Part shown: piece after piece, positions 47,451 through 59,560 of the stretch
Position numbering within the stretch: position 1 is the first letter of the stretch
Layout: each line of letters begins with the position of its first letter
NCBI GenBank assembly: GCA_037176705.1
Contig: CM073898.1
Location: 42,633,488-42,697,487, forward strand
DNA: 64,000 bases
DNA from: Molossus alvarezi
Taxonomy: Eukaryota; Chordata; Mammalia; Chiroptera; Molossidae
Direction of reading: 5' to 3'
Notes under the pieces: model-generated
What the model saw: the letters and a program-made list of their open reading frames with translations, nothing else
The model's database searches: none
What the model was told of the DNA's origin: nothing
Position numbers and translations under genes: made by a program

Positions 47451-49084
47451 GTATTAAATGAGAAAAATCTGTAACTATTTTCAGTTCAATCAAATCATCA
47501 GTGATACTTAGAGAAGAAGAGAACTATGTGAAGAATAAATCCTTCCAGACAAATTTGTTACTGTTTTTTGATAGTTAGTAGCAGATGAAAGGGATAAAGG
47601 ATATCAAGCACAAAGTGAGTGTGTGTCGATGGTATACAGCTGGAATTCAAGACAAGATCGACAGGAGGCATCCGTCTATCTTGTGAAACTGGTTCTAATT
47701 GATTATGATGGGAGTATTGTCATATGGATTGAAAAAATGCTGAAAGATGATAAACAAAGAATAGCAATGAATGAAATGCAAAGGGGATAACATTGGGGTT
47801 AATGTGAGTTTTGATCTCATTTTTACAAATGTAACAGGAGAGGAGCAACCTGGACCAAAATGGAATATGCAAATGTACTAAATGAATCATGTGGCAATTG
47901 CCAATGAGGACTGAAAAATGAAGTTTCTTTGAGAAGTGGGAGGGTGAAGTCTGGGGGAGGAGGGTAGAAATATCAGCTGGACCTGGAAAAGCTGGAGGCA
48001 GGATATTTCAGGGGGGGAACTTCCAAACACACAAAATGAATGAGGCGCTCACTTTGAAGATTGATCCGCTATCAATCGTTTGAATTGCTTGTTTTGTTTT
48101 GTTTCCCTGGGTTTGAGTGGGTTGCACTCTCCCTGGCCCTCTGCTTCCTGAAGTTGTGAGTGAAAAAATCAGGGGTGGGTTCGGTTTTCTCTTTTCTGTG
48201 CGAAGTTAATTATCCCAGACGCTGAGCAAAATGGACTATTTTCCTTAAAGCCTTAATACAAACAAACCTTGCACTTTCTTCTCACCACCTACAAAGGCCC
48301 TGGGCTGCTGTTGTGGCTTTTTGTTGGTTGTGTGGTTTGTTGATGTTTTTAGTGGGATCTGTAGAGTGACACCAGCCTTTTGAGTTTGAAGGCCACTGGC
48401 CAATTGAAAGTGAACACAAAGGAGGAAGGAATTTCAGGAGAAATTGAGGTGAAGGAGTGGAGGGAGCAGTTTGCTAGGAAAAGGCAAGTGCGTCCTGATG
48501 ATTAACACCAGGTCGACATGCTGGGAGAAAAACGACACAGACACAGCGAACGCACGGCATCCGGTTTGCCGGCACAGCCTAATGAGCACAGTGGTCAAAT
48601 GCCCTGGGTTTGCCATATGCTGCGGCCATATGCATATCTGGTGAACCAGATGCCCTGCTCCCTCCCCCATATTGCGCCATTTTTCTCACAGCATAGAGAC
48701 ATGGCTTAAGTGAGAAGCAGGAGGGAAAAGGGGGGAGGCAATGATAGCTTGTTATTCCAGAAGGCTGTTGGACAGAAAGCACCAGTATATCTATCCACGC
48801 TCTAATTCCATTTTCAAATATTTAATGAGCACCTACTAGGTTCAAGAAGAGCTTAAATAAAACCAGAGGTGATAAGTCTTTCTTGAATTAATGAGGGAGG
48901 TTAGAGACACTCAGTGGACCTGCCACAATCTCTCTCAATGAGCCCTCCAGTCATTCAGTAAAAGGGTCTAATGCAGTTTGCAATTTAACGCTCCTAAAGT
49001 TTCTAAGGATTAATAAGGGGCCACTTATGCATGGCAGTTGTCCAAACTGTTCTCTTCTCCTGGAAGACTCCTTCTCTACCTATT
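47451..49084. other. Unique noncoding DNA, weak L2/MIR trace near 48805-48860
   Basis: No gene recognised. The phrase aatgagcacctactaggttc near 48823-48842 may be the end of an antisense L2 or MIR. The 9-mer gccatatgc is repeated at about 48612 and 48625. Confidence 0.45.
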
Positions 49085-49340
49085 TTTCAATGCCCACTCA
49101 TTCACTCATTTATTGGGTATTTTTGACTGCCTTCTAAACTGGCACTGTTCAAGACCCTGGGAATATCATAGTGAGCAAAAGGGACAGTCTCAACCCTCAA
49201 AGAGCTTATGGTCTAGTGGCATAGATGTTATTCGCATAATAAAATAATGTATACTTAGAACTGGGAGACAGGCTATCAAGGCAAAGTGCCAGGAGCTAGA
49301 AAAGTGTGAAACAGACACCAGGCAAATCCTGGAGGAACAA
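49085..49340 (-). mobile_element. L2 LINE 3' region, antisense
   Basis: Reads tgcccactcattcactcatt, tattgggtatttttgactgc, aactggcactgttcaagacc, ctgggaatatcatagtgagc, aaaagggacagtctcaaccc, tcaaagagcttatggtctag. Same order as other antisense L2 copies. Confidence 0.85.
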
Positions 49341-49409
49341 GAATGAGTCATCTTGGTGACATCTCCCGCAAGAAGACCAGTCTGATTCTCTAAGACAAGA
49401 AGCATGCAT

Positions 49410-49411
<2 letters not shown>

Positions 49412-49455
<44 letters not shown>
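49412..49455. repeat. (CT)n microsatellite, 22 units
   Basis: Pure CT run of 44 bp between agcatgcatgtt and cggcatattg. Not part of a SINE here, as no Ves head or tail flanks it. Confidence 0.97.
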
Positions 49456-49457
<2 letters not shown>

Positions 49458-49799
49458 CATATTGCTGAGCCCATAACAAAGTCCATTTGTGTTCTTTACA
49501 AACCTGACTTTCCTAACTCTCAACAGCACACATTACTTGTCACCCACCTTTGCATTCTTAACAGTGCTTCAATACATGTCAGTTGAAGTATAGTGACATC
49601 TCAATTACTCCTCAACAGAGTGAAGAAATATGAATACTATAAAACATCAGAAAATCCAAAAATCTCAGCCTCATCCAGCTACCATGGTCCTCCAGCTAAA
49701 CAAGTTCCTGTTTGTTCTCCACAAGCTTGTGAGTGACTTGAGGGAGGGATTGGGTCTTCATGAAGGAAGTCAGATTTGAGCTGAGTTTAAAAGAAAATA
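49456..49799. other. Unique noncoding DNA
   Basis: No gene or repeat recognised. Confidence 0.5.
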
Positions 49800-49995
49800 T
49801 GGATTGTGCCTAGCACAATTTCTGGCACTTAGTAGATTCTTAACACATGTCTGTGAAACAAGTGTATGAATGTGTACATTAAATAATTTTCACCCTCCCT
49901 ACTTCAAATGTTTGCACTGTGCCTTTTGCCTTCCACATGCCTCTCTGTTGCTGGGCACACAATGGGCACTCAATTGGTATTTATTGATTTAGAGG
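49800..49995 (+). mobile_element. Two L2-end-like pieces in tandem, sense
   Basis: The phrase ttgtgcctagcacaatttct, ggcacttagtagattcttaa near 49804-49843, then gttgctgggcacacaatggg, cactcaattggtatttattg near 49946-49985. Each resembles the L2 terminus (gtgcctagcacagtgcctggcacatagtaggcgctcaataaatg). Either two copies or an internal duplication. Confidence 0.55.
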
Positions 49996-51979
49996 TCAAG
50001 CCTGGGTCTCTGCAATGCACCATTCTAAAGGACATTGCTTTCACTGTGGACTATGGAAATGGAGCCTCCCTGAAGCACCACGCAGACTACAATGAGAATA
50101 GTGCCCCCTGTAGTTGTGCAATACAGAAGTCCTGCACCCAAACATTTCATCTCACACAGGACAACGTGAAACTTAGAAGAGTTCAGGGAACTGGTCCCAA
50201 CTGCACATGCTCATGGCAGAAATGGAGCTATTCTCCTGACTCCCAGGCCACTAAGACTAGTTGGCCTCTATGTTAAAATGAAACCAGATTTAAAATAATT
50301 TCTTTCACGCATCTTTGACTCTCCTTGAAGTGAGTCTACCCACCCTGGAGCACCAACACAGCAAGGCTTGGAGTCATTACTTAAGTAAATTTCTACCGTG
50401 AACCATAGTCAACATGCTTATAAATCAGCACCGTGAACTGTCCCTTACACATGGCAAAGTCTCCAAGACCAACTGTAAAAAGATTGATTTTCTTTTAGCC
50501 ATACATCTTTTGAGAAAGAAAAGAATGGAGAAATTGGCTAAGAAAAATAGAAGGAGGTTTAATTCAGGTCCAGTCCAAATGTTTCTGTCTTTGTCCTTGT
50601 TTCTCTCCACTGTAGGCTCAGGAGAGGAAAGTCCGCACCAGAAGTGTGTGAGGAGCTGCACCAGCTCCCTGTGAAGCCTTGAGATTACAGATGACGGTGT
50701 CCGAGGAGGATTCCCATGCAGGAATGCCAGAGCCACCCCAGCAGAGCCTCAAACAAACACAGTGAGTCTATTTGCAGTAAGTACAAGTTGTGTAATACAA
50801 GAGTGTTCCGTAAAATAATTTGAAGGAAACTATAATTAGAATAAACAATCAGGTCACCATTCCACCTTAAATTCCCAACAGAATATTTCTATTCTTCAGG
50901 TCTTTGAATTCTGGGTGACATCAAGCCCAGTCCCATTAAGCCCAAGTGAAGACGGGATCCAAGCCCCAGCATCTTCTGTTCCAACATTCCATCCTACCAG
51001 CAAAGGCTTCCTTAGTGAACAGGATTCTACAGATCAAGCGTGAGCCCTTTCCATGGCAGATTCTAAAATGAGCCCTCTGTATATTTTCTTCGGGTACTTG
51101 AAGAACGTGAGAGAGACTGCATTTGATTTTCTGTAAGTGGGTCATTTCTCAATTCCTAATTTAGAAAATTCACTCTTGGTATTTCCTTGTGCTGGGTATC
51201 TGGCAGGAAGTTGGGTGAGGGGAGTGTCAGAAGAAATATTGTGCCGTAAGTTTAAAAACATATTTAAATTATTCTCTTCTATTTTTTAAGGCCTTACATT
51301 ATGTATCAGTGTAACTGAATTGGTTCCTGAACACTTTCATTTGGTTTCTTAATTGGACATTTTATAGATCTTGAGGTATATGTTCAATATGTCTAAGGAG
51401 GAAAATCTGACTAACCAATAATATCAAAATAGAATTAGAACCAGGAGAGGCTCTCTTACACCTATAACCCTCCTGTTCTACTTTACTGTACTTTTTGTGG
51501 GGTGTGGGGCTGGGGCAAAAGGGCACCAGGGTCTGCACCAGCAAAATAAATTAGAGAACTGAGGCAGCTAGTGAAATAGTCCAGTTTAAAAAAAAAAAAA
51601 AATGGTGACCTGAATTTTGCTGACTAGATAGCTAATAAGCACCCTTACCTGCTAATGGTTCTACTCTCTGTGCCCCCTGTCAAGTTGGGGTTTCCTAAGT
51701 CACATGTGTTCAGTTACCGACTTTAGGGTGGGGATCAGGTCATTCACAGTATAGCCTTGCATGCAGAGTAGAAGCAGTATTGAAAGAGACATCTTTTTCT
51801 CCATTGACAGAACCAAGATTCTAATGGCCGGTGTGCTGCCCAAAATGAAGAGGATGCTTCAAATGGGAATCTAGACAAATGGCCAGTTGTAATCACATTG
51901 CCCATTGGCGGGCAGTCCTGTTCCTAGCGTTGTACCAAATGCAACACGTGACTAAGTGCCATCACTTGGAGAAAGTAAG
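49996..51979. other. Unassigned noncoding DNA
   Basis: No gene or confident repeat in about 2 kb. The 122-codon frame at 49908-50276 starts inside L2-like sequence and has no recognisable domain. An A run lies at about 51588-51601. Confidence 0.45.
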
Positions 51980-52460
51980 CACATGAGTCAGGGTCTCAGC
52001 AGCAAAAGGAGTTGTCTCCAGAAGGTTCAAATGAGGAGACTTTAAAGAAAGGGCTATTAACAGAGGAGTAGAATTAAGTAAACAAACAAGGACCAAAGAA
52101 TGAGCAGAGAGGCACATGGAGACTCAGGTTCATAGGACGTCTTAAGGCTGACAGGACAAGGCTGGGAAATGGTTTCCTGAGACCAGCAAGAGCTGGGCCA
52201 AGGGTGAGGGCCATGAAGCAGAAGCTGTAGTAATGCAGAGGTGCAGCTGCCACCAGAGATAAGTACTCGAAGAGGTGAGCTAGTGGGCACACCTACCTCC
52301 TCTCTCCTCCTTCCCTCCCACCAGTCCATGCCAGTGCCTTCTATTGGCCAAATCCAACCAGGAGCTAGGGTCAGCCTCCTAGGACACAGAGCAGGACATA
52401 AGGATGTAGAATGGATTCAGGGATGGGGGGCCAATGGAGAAGACCAGCATAACCAGAAAC
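51980..52460. mobile_element. Probable interspersed repeat, family uncertain
   Basis: Phrases such as ctattggccaaatccaacca, ggagctagggtcagcctcct and aggacacagagcaggacata recall a dispersed mammalian repeat with ccattggccaaacccaaccrg...gcacagagcaggg. I cannot say whether it is LTR- or LINE-derived. Confidence 0.4.
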
Positions 52461-52554
52461 ATTCCTTCGATCATAGTCTATTGAACTATGACTAGGGCTT
52501 CGACCTTCTGAGGCACAGGGCACTTTCCTCATATTCTGTCCTATGTCCCCACGT

Positions 52555-52740
52555 GTTCCTCAACAGCACTGTGCATGTTCCCTGCTCAGCCTCTCCCCCA
52601 ATGCTCTCCCCATTCTCCTCCCCATTCCATCCCTCTTCTTAAAAACTAGTATTTGTCAAGGCCCTTCTTATGTCATTGTCTTCTCCAAGTCTTGATTCTT
52701 CTTTCTACTCCCATATCCCCTAGCAAGATGTAACACCTGC
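52555..52740 (+). mobile_element. Probable L2 fragment, sense
   Basis: A phrase like gcatgttccctgctcagcct, then caatgctctccccattctcc, follows L2 (catgctgttccctctgcctggaatgccctcccc). Diverged. Confidence 0.4.
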
Positions 52741-52774
52741 TGTTAGCAGTTGATAATTATTAAGACTGTGTTTT

Positions 52775-53290
52775 TTGTCCATCCAATAAGTAAGTAGTGA
52801 TGGAGCCTTGATAGGTACCAGGCACTACACCTCCTGCTGAGGATCCAGAGGTACGTAAAAGGACAGCCCCTGTATCCTGGAGCTTTCAATCTAGGAAGGT
52901 GAAGAATGGTGAATGGAATAGTTACAAATATACACATATGCAATTACAAACTGTGTTAAGTGCTGTGAATAAAAAGTACAAAATGCCTTGAACATATATG
53001 GCAGACAGACCCGGTCTGTAGGCTATGGATGACTTTCTTAAGAAATGATGCCTGAGTTGAATTGTGAATGTGTGAATGATGAATTGGAATTAACAAGGCA
53101 GGAGGAAGGTTGAGAAGGAGATGGAGAGTGAGGCTTCCAGTGGAAAGAGCATGTGCAAAGACCTCAAGACAGGCAGAGTGGTGTTTTCTTTGATAAACTG
53201 AGGGAAGACCCATACAATGGGCCCTGCAGGGCCAGACGGAACCAGGCCAGTGAGGCTGGAGCCTCTCCCTAACACATTCGTAGTCACATT
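52775..53290 (-). mobile_element. L2 LINE 3' region, antisense, long
   Basis: Reads tgataggtaccaggcactac, tcctggagctttcaatctag, taagtgctgtgaataaaaag, tgatgcctgagttgaattgt, a phrase like ttccagtggaaagagcatgt and gcaaagacctcaagacaggc. This is the internal order of antisense L2 as far as 'ttccaggcagagggaacagcatgtgcaaaggc'. Confidence 0.8.
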
Positions 53291-54455
53291 TGACCAAGCA
53301 TCTGAAAACTTAGAGTAATTAGGCTGAGCATAAACATGAAGTGGCAACCTTTTTCATTGCATGTTTCACCAATGAACTTTTATAAATACCCCAAGAGTTC
53401 CCCCCAAATCTCCTTTCCAATAGTCATTAATTTGTTGTACTTGGTTAAATAGCCCATCTCCTCCAGGCTATATACTGCTCCATTGTTCCACTTTTACCTG
53501 ATTATTCAAAGAATTTGGAGGCTAAAGGGTTGAAGTTGTCAAAAGAACAGTTATGTTACTGTTTTTTCTTTGTTTGGATGTGCTTTGTTTGCTTGTGGGC
53601 TCTTTGATTAGTTTGGTTTGGGGTTTATTTCTACATTTACCCTGGAATAAGTTTTGTGAGTGAGCAGGGGAGCAAGACCTGGGAGGCATTTGAAAAACTC
53701 CAGGTGTGTACAAGGGAAGGAGGACAGTGGTGAACGATCCCATCTTGCTCCCGTCTTGTTTCCCTTGAGCTCCAAAGAGCACAGTCAAGTTATCAAACCA
53801 AAGCTGTTTATTACCTTGTGCTCCCCCTGCTGGTCCCAGGCTCACAGAACCAAGGTGTTTATAGAGGTGAGTCTTTCCAAGTTCCACCCACACCTCTCTG
53901 CCACTCCAGGTCCCAGCACTTCCAGGCCCCCTTATCCCCGCCTGCAACTCCAATACCAGATTCCGGAGTGCTGGAGCTCCCCTTTATCCGGACCCCCAAA
54001 GCCTGGGCTGTCTCTGCCACTTCATGCAGCAAACCCTCTTACTCTGTGGTCTCTCTCTCTCTCTTTTTACCGATATAGTCTCTTTGACTAGTCTATAAGT
54101 TTTGCCAGGTCAGGGACCATGACTCTGATTTCTTTCAAACCCCTGAGTACCCAGCTCAAAACAAAGCAAATTGTGGTGGATTAGCCATCAGAAAGAGTGT
54201 TTTCGTGAGCCTGAAAACAATTAGCAATTGAGAATAAAAAAACATGGCCATGTCCAACCTCTTTTACAAGAGGATACCACAGATGGTATATTGCACCATA
54301 CTCTAAGTCACCAGGTGTTCAATTAATATCTGTTGGCTAATATGTTTTCCTTCTCCCTCTCTGCTATTTCTTTCCTATTGCTGATGAAGAGGCCCAGAAC
54401 TTTTTGATCAAGGGCCTATATATAAACACAGCACACCTCTCTAAACATTTTCCTC
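53291..54455. other. Unassigned noncoding DNA, L2-like end near 54095-54180
   Basis: The phrase gccaggtcagggaccatgac near 54103-54122 resembles an L2 3' end. A CT run lies near 54047-54064. The two overlapping 143-codon frames on opposite strands (53522-53953, 53660-54091) share no motif with known proteins. Confidence 0.4.
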
Positions 54456-54474
54456 TTTAAAATGTCAAAGCTCC

Positions 54475-54690
54475 ACCCTGGCCAGTGTGGCTCAGTTGGT
54501 TGGACACTGTCCCGTGCAACCAGGAGATTGCTGGTTCAATTGCTAGTTAGGACACATGCAGGGGTTGCGGGTTTGATCCCTGGAGTGGGGCTTGGAGGAG
54601 GCAGCCAATTGATCTTCAATGTTTTGCTCTCATATTGATGTTTCTCTCTCTCCCCCCCCCAAAAAAAAATCAATAAAAAATAAATATTTT
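54475..54690 (+). mobile_element. Ves SINE, second class, with target-site duplication
   Basis: Head accctggccagtgtggctca, then tggttggacactgtcccgtg, gggtttgatccctggagtgg, a C run and A run near 54652-54669, and an atcaataaaaaataaat tail. It is flanked by aaaatgtcaaagctcc (54459-54474) and aaaagtcaaagctcc (54691-54705), one base missing. Confidence 0.95.
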
Positions 54691-54705
54691 TAAAAGTCAA
54701 AGCTC

Positions 54706-55194
54706 CTTTTGAATACAATGACCATTCCATGTCAAGGAGATCACAGGGCTGTGCAGCTCATGAGGCCAGCCAGGTGAAGTGGTCTCCCATTTACCTGGGG
54801 TTAAACCCCTTCAAACTTTCTGTTCTAACCACAACACCTCAGGTTATGATTTCTTTTTCTTTTTCTTTTTTGCTGATACAAGCTCTGGAGGTGTCCCAAT
54901 GGAGACATAAAAAGGTTTCTGGTTTCTACTTAATAAGGAAACCTGAAAATATACAAGACCCTAAATGCATGGCCTCTGAGAGAATTTTCCCATGGGTCAC
55001 ATCCAGGTGTAAGAAATAATTAGGAAGGGCACAACCATACCTGAATTAAATTTGATATTAAGTTTACATGTCTGCAAAACACTGTGACCAATCCTTAGCT
55101 TCATTCTTTAAATCGTCTCTTTTTCATTTTTCTTTCTTTTTCCTATATGATTATAATACAATTGTTTCTGTGCTCTATAGACTTTCCTAGGTTT
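54706..55194. other. Unique noncoding DNA
   Basis: No gene or repeat recognised. Confidence 0.5.
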
Positions 55195-55330
55195 GACCAC
55201 ATTATTATTATTTTCTTGTTTGATCTTCAAAATAACCTTGGACAGTAGGCATGGGAGAGAGGATAAGCCAAGATCGCATGGCTAGTCAATGGTACCTCTA
55301 AGACTAGAGTGTAAACAGCCCTCTTTAGCC
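55195..55330 (-). mobile_element. MIR SINE fragment, antisense
   Basis: Reads ttgatcttcaaaataacctt, ggacagtaggcatgggagag, aagatcgcatggctagtcaa, matching antisense MIR (taatcctcacaacaaccct...aaggtcacacagctagtaa). Confidence 0.65.
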
Positions 55331-56513
55331 TCTAATACTAGAGTTATAGATGACAAAGAATGAGAGAGCTGAGTCAGGGAGAGAATGTGTCCAAACCTCT
55401 TGAGGGACAACAATACCTTGCTAGTCCCCAAATCATAAGCCCCCAGTATTGAGGATTCTTTTCCAGGTGGAATGCTTCTATCCATGTGGCCTGGATAACG
55501 ATACTTTCTATTTTTCTGACTTCCCACAAGAACTGAATAAGTAAAGGGATACTTAGAAAGTGCTTGGAGATGCCCAAGTCCTACGTGTTATGCTGATGAT
55601 GTCAGCATCCATTGCAAGGTAGGCTGTTTTATGTCAAGCAATTATAAATACCGGTGGCATCTGTAATGTCTAACTAGAGCAACTTATGAGTTCTGTTCTT
55701 ATCTTTGATTTTGACTTGTTTCTGGGCCAGTGACTTAGATTCTTACTCTTACCTTAATGCACTTTTTATAGTTTAATTTCCTTTTTGTGGTGCTGTTTTG
55801 GATTGGAATTTTTAAAAAACAATATGATACAATTGAAATCAGATTTCCCTTCAAGAAGTCAAGCAGATCACAAAGGGGCCCAGTCTGAAAACTCTGCCCT
55901 ATAACCTGTGATCATTCCATGGAAAACCATATTCTTCCTTTGCTACTCTTTGTTCCTACCTGAATTATTGTTTGTCTCGGCCTTACAATGGTGTAGTATT
56001 GGATTAAATGAACAAAGCCTCCTGAAAGTACCCAGAATTTATGGGTATCACCCACAAAGGCTTTATGGGTATCACCCACAACGGCTTTATGGGTGAGATG
56101 CTTCTGTCAGCTTCTATTCAGTCCTTCCTGGTAATATTAACTCCACATCCGTCCATGGTTAGGACTGCCAAGACATGAACACAGTGATACACATGTCTAA
56201 GGAAACCTGTTCATGGTGGACTAGGCCAGCCCACAACACTTATGAAGCAGGCTTAGTGCCTCCTTCGCTACGGCTCGTCTGCCGAGGCCACAGCGTGTGA
56301 CGTTTCCAGGAAGAGCACCATGTTAGGGACCCCCCGGAAACAAGAACCCTGCACTGAGGTTAGGGCATGTGTTTATATGGGAGTGGGGAGGGGGGATGTA
56401 GCTCATCCCTTGGCCACTCATTTTCCCCGGAAGAGAATAAGACTCAAAAGAAATGATGGGGGAGGAAGAGGACCGGGGTAGAGAAACGCCAAGAGAAGAT
56501 GATCAGAGGGAAG
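55331..56513. other. Unique noncoding DNA with a minisatellite
   Basis: No gene recognised. Holds the 24-bp tandem repeat at 56038-56094. Confidence 0.5.
56038..56094. repeat. 24-bp minisatellite, 2.4 copies
   Basis: Unit tttatgggtatcacccacaa plus aggc at 56038-56061, the same with one change at 56062-56085, and a partial third copy. Each unit contains the inverted gggt...accc. Confidence 0.95.
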
Positions 56514-56527
56514 AAGAAGAAAGGTCT

Positions 56528-56766
56528 TGCCCTGGCCAGTTTGGCTCAGTGGTTAGAGGGTCGGCCCAAGGACCAGAGAGTCCCAGGTTTGGTTCCCGCT
56601 AAGGGCACATGCCTTGGTTATGGTTTGTCCCCAGCCCCTGTTGGGGTTGTGCGGGTGGCAACCAGTTGATGTGTTTCTCTCTCGCATCGATGTCTCTCTC
56701 TCCCTCCCTTTCTCCCTCCCACTCTATCTGAAAATAAAAATGTCCTCAGGTGAGAGTTAAAAAAAA
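56528..56766 (+). mobile_element. Ves SINE, full length, perfect target-site duplication
   Basis: Head gccctggccagtttggctca, B-box region aggtttggttcccgc, body with gtgcgggtggcaaccagttg, CT-rich run, tail tgtcctcaggtgagagtt and A run. It is flanked by the perfect 14-bp duplication aagaagaaaggtct (56514-56527 and 56767-56780). Confidence 0.97.
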
Positions 56767-56799
56767 AAGAAGAAAGGTCTGGAGGAAGGGGGACCACAA

Positions 56800-56990
56800 T
56801 AGGTCCTGCCTCTTCTTACTGCTCACTTGACCTTGGAAAAATTGCTTACTCTCCATGGGTCTCATGTTTGTTTAAGCTGTGGAGTGGGAAATACACTACA
56901 ACTACTTCATAGCCTTCTGGGGGGGTGCCAAGTGAATAACATAGGAAGCACTCAGTAGAGATTTGAGGTTTGGAGGGGTGTCTGTGCCAG
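56800..56990 (+). mobile_element. MIR SINE, sense
   Basis: Reads actgctcacttgaccttgga, aaaattgcttactctccatg, ggtctcatgtttgtttaagc, aaatacactacaactacttc, atagccttctggg, gaagcactcagtagaga. It follows MIR order with moderate divergence. Confidence 0.75.
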
Positions 56991-57405
56991 CTTGGGCAGT
57001 AATAACACTACTGCACGGACAGCCCCAGGACCCAGTCATCCTGGGGGGAGCAGGGGGAAGTTCAAAACAGAGAGGAAGAGCATGTCTGCATCCAGGACAT
57101 GGCCCAGCCTGGTCTCTGGGGACATGCGGGTCTCAGTGGTGAATTAATGGGTTGATGAGACCAGACATGCCGTACATATGCTGGGCTCAGTTTTGCTTTA
57201 AGGGGTCATAAATGGACTGAAGCTTGTGGGAGAAAGTGTTCTAATTTCATGAGCAGTACATGTCTTCCATGCCCCACAATTAGTTGTTTCAAGGGAAAGT
57301 GAGATGACAAGGTGACTCGTGAACTAGCAAGAGAGTAATTTGTTATTTGCTTTGAGTAAAATACCTGTATTTATTGAACCATTTTAAGAGATCCTTTCTC
57401 GGGGA
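56991..57405. other. Unique noncoding DNA
   Basis: No gene or repeat recognised. Confidence 0.5.
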
Positions 57406-57424
57406 TTAAAATGCCTTGGCTCTT

Positions 57425-57597
57425 GCCTGGCTGGCATGGCTCAGTGGTTGAGGTTGACCCATGCACCAAGAGGTCCTTGGTTTGATTCCCAGTCAGGGCA
57501 CATGCAGGCTCAATCCCAGTAGGGGGTGTTCAGGAAGGAGGCAGCTGATCAATGTTTCTCTCTTAAAAAAAAAATTCAATAAAAATATATATATTTT
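57425..57597 (+). mobile_element. Ves SINE, second class, slightly shortened
   Basis: Head gcctggctggcatggctcag, gaggttgacccatgcaccaa, gatcaatgtttctctctt, then an A run and ttcaataaaaatatat tail. Duplication ttaaaatgccttggctctt (57406-57424) against ttaaatgtcttggttctt (57598-57615), with several differences, so older than the perfect copies. It lacks the first few head bases and much of the CT stretch. Confidence 0.93.
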
Positions 57598-57712
57598 TTA
57601 AATGTCTTGGTTCTTGAGTTGGAGATAGGGAGAGGGTGTGGGAAGAGGTGAGAATTCATTTGAATTAAGATTATTTACAAAACAAAGCTATGTTTAATTG
57701 CTTTAATTATTA

Positions 57713-57968
57713 CTATTATTATTATTATTAATTCTCCCCTGAGGATACTTTTCCATTGATTATTAGAGCAGAAAGGAAGAAGGGAGAAAGAGAGAGAGAG
57801 AGAGAAACATAGATGTGAAAGAGAAACATCAATTGGTTGCCTCCCCAACAACCCGAACCAGGCTGAAGATGGAACCTGCAACCCAGGTACACACCCTTGA
57901 CCAGAATCGAACCCATGACACTTCGGTGCTTGGGCCAACACTAACTGCTGATCCAGACCAGCCAAGGC
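57713..57968 (-). mobile_element. Ves SINE, antisense, with (ATT)n tail
   Basis: Tail (ATT)n at about 57713-57731, then aattctcccctgaggatact, GA-rich block, tgccaacccaggtaca-type head complement ending cagaccagccaaggc. Probable duplication tgctttaattatta (57699-57712) against tgctctaattactt (57969-57982). Diverged, so older. Confidence 0.93.
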
Positions 57969-57982
57969 TGCTCTAATTACTT

Positions 57983-58801
57983 TTGAACAAAGATCCTCAC
58001 ATATCTTTCAGAGACTCAGTGATGGTTACAGATCTTACCATGAGTTTTCTGCATATGTGCAGGTTTCAAAAGAATGCAAAAAATTCAAAAGGTACAATGC
58101 CCTTTCTCTTGTCCTCCATCTTCTTTTCTAAAATCTCCCAGGTAGAAGACACAATAAATTGTATCCATTCTGCAGAAAGGGACATTTGATTTTAACTTTT
58201 TTTGTCTTTATTAGAGTTAAATTCTACTACTGTATTTCAAAATCTGGCAACAGGTTTCTGATACTCAATCTAACAATCTCAATATATTAATTAGTTTTCA
58301 AGACCCTCAAGCAATAAAAATCTAGTCATTCTAGTCATTCAAGGTCACAGTTTGACTTATTTACAATTGACAAATAACTTGGCAAACTCTGGACTGAGCC
58401 ACTCCATACAATAGAAAATATATTGTCATTCAAGTTAACAAAAGAATCTTTCTTTGCCATCTCACTACAATGGCCCTGCAAATGAACATCGCCTGAATAA
58501 AATCCTAACCACATTTTCACTCTCATTAACCACAGTAGGGTATCACACAATTTGCCTGGCTCCTGCTTAGACCACTGTGCACCATTTTAGTAGCAGCAGT
58601 TTGATGGGTTTTATGGCAGGTGATATATGGAGTGGGAGTTTCGGGAGTCGTAAACAGAAGGCACCGTGTATCACAATGTGGTTTAGGGATATAATGACTG
58701 TGTTGTAAAGCAAGGGATGACAATACTGCACTAGGCTTGGGGTACTGAACCAATAGACCAAACAGCTCAACATAATTCAAGTAAGAGTGAAAAAATCCCT
58801 G

Positions 58802-58867
<66 letters not shown>

Positions 58868-59439
58868 TGTATGTGTGTGTGTTTGTGAGTGTATGAGACT
58901 GTACGTCTTCTTCTAACTTCCATTAATTAATTTGGATGAATTTGAATAAGAACTACTAAAACTAAAATAAATCTGTGTCCCCCTGAAAAAACAGAACGCT
59001 TCTCTTTCCTTCTAGCACAATCTTTTTCTGCCTCCTCTGGCCAACCCTGACCCATTTTCACTGTCAGAATAATTAAGTGAACAGCTAGTCCTGGTACAAG
59101 GAAAGCAGTAGCAGAGGCTTAGGGAGATAGATCAGAGGAGAAAAATAACACCAAAATAAACTCTCTTTCCAGGAGAACCCATCCCCTATGGCTGGGGAGG
59201 GGAGCAGGGATCAAATGAAATCTGACTTCATAGTAACCCTCCTGCCCAGAAAGCAGGTGGATTTTGCAGGGTTTCGTGAGTCTCAGGATCTCTTCTGTTA
59301 ACATAACATCCCTGGGTGTCCAAGACCCACCCCCACAACTGTCCAAGTCATCTTCAGTCATTTTGCCCCAGAAGACTGAGTCTGACATTCTCCAACAAAA
59401 ACAGCAACATGTGGCCTCTTTCAGAGAAAACTATGTTGA
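57983..59439. other. Unique noncoding DNA
   Basis: No gene or repeat recognised apart from the simple repeat at 58807-58890. The phrase ctagtcatt is repeated in tandem near 58322-58339. Confidence 0.5.
58807..58890. repeat. (GT)n(GA)n(GT)n compound microsatellite
   Basis: About 13 GT units, 16 GA units, then GT units with interruptions. Confidence 0.97.
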
Positions 59440-59560
59440 ACCAACAAATGAAAACTTATACTTAGTAACTTGCTGTGTGACTTTAGCCAACTCACGAAAC
59501 CTCTCTGAGTCTTCATGTCCTTTTGGCACACATCCTGTCTTACTGACCCCCTCTAGGGAT
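59440..59560 (+). mobile_element. MIR SINE fragment, sense
   Basis: Reads gtaacttgctgtgtgacttt, agccaactcacgaaacctct, ctgagtcttcatgtcc, matching the MIR core. Confidence 0.75.

Noticed and set aside
53522..54091. Two 143-codon frames on opposite strands
   Set aside because: They overlap antisense, sit partly in L2-like and CT-rich DNA, and show no recognisable protein motif.
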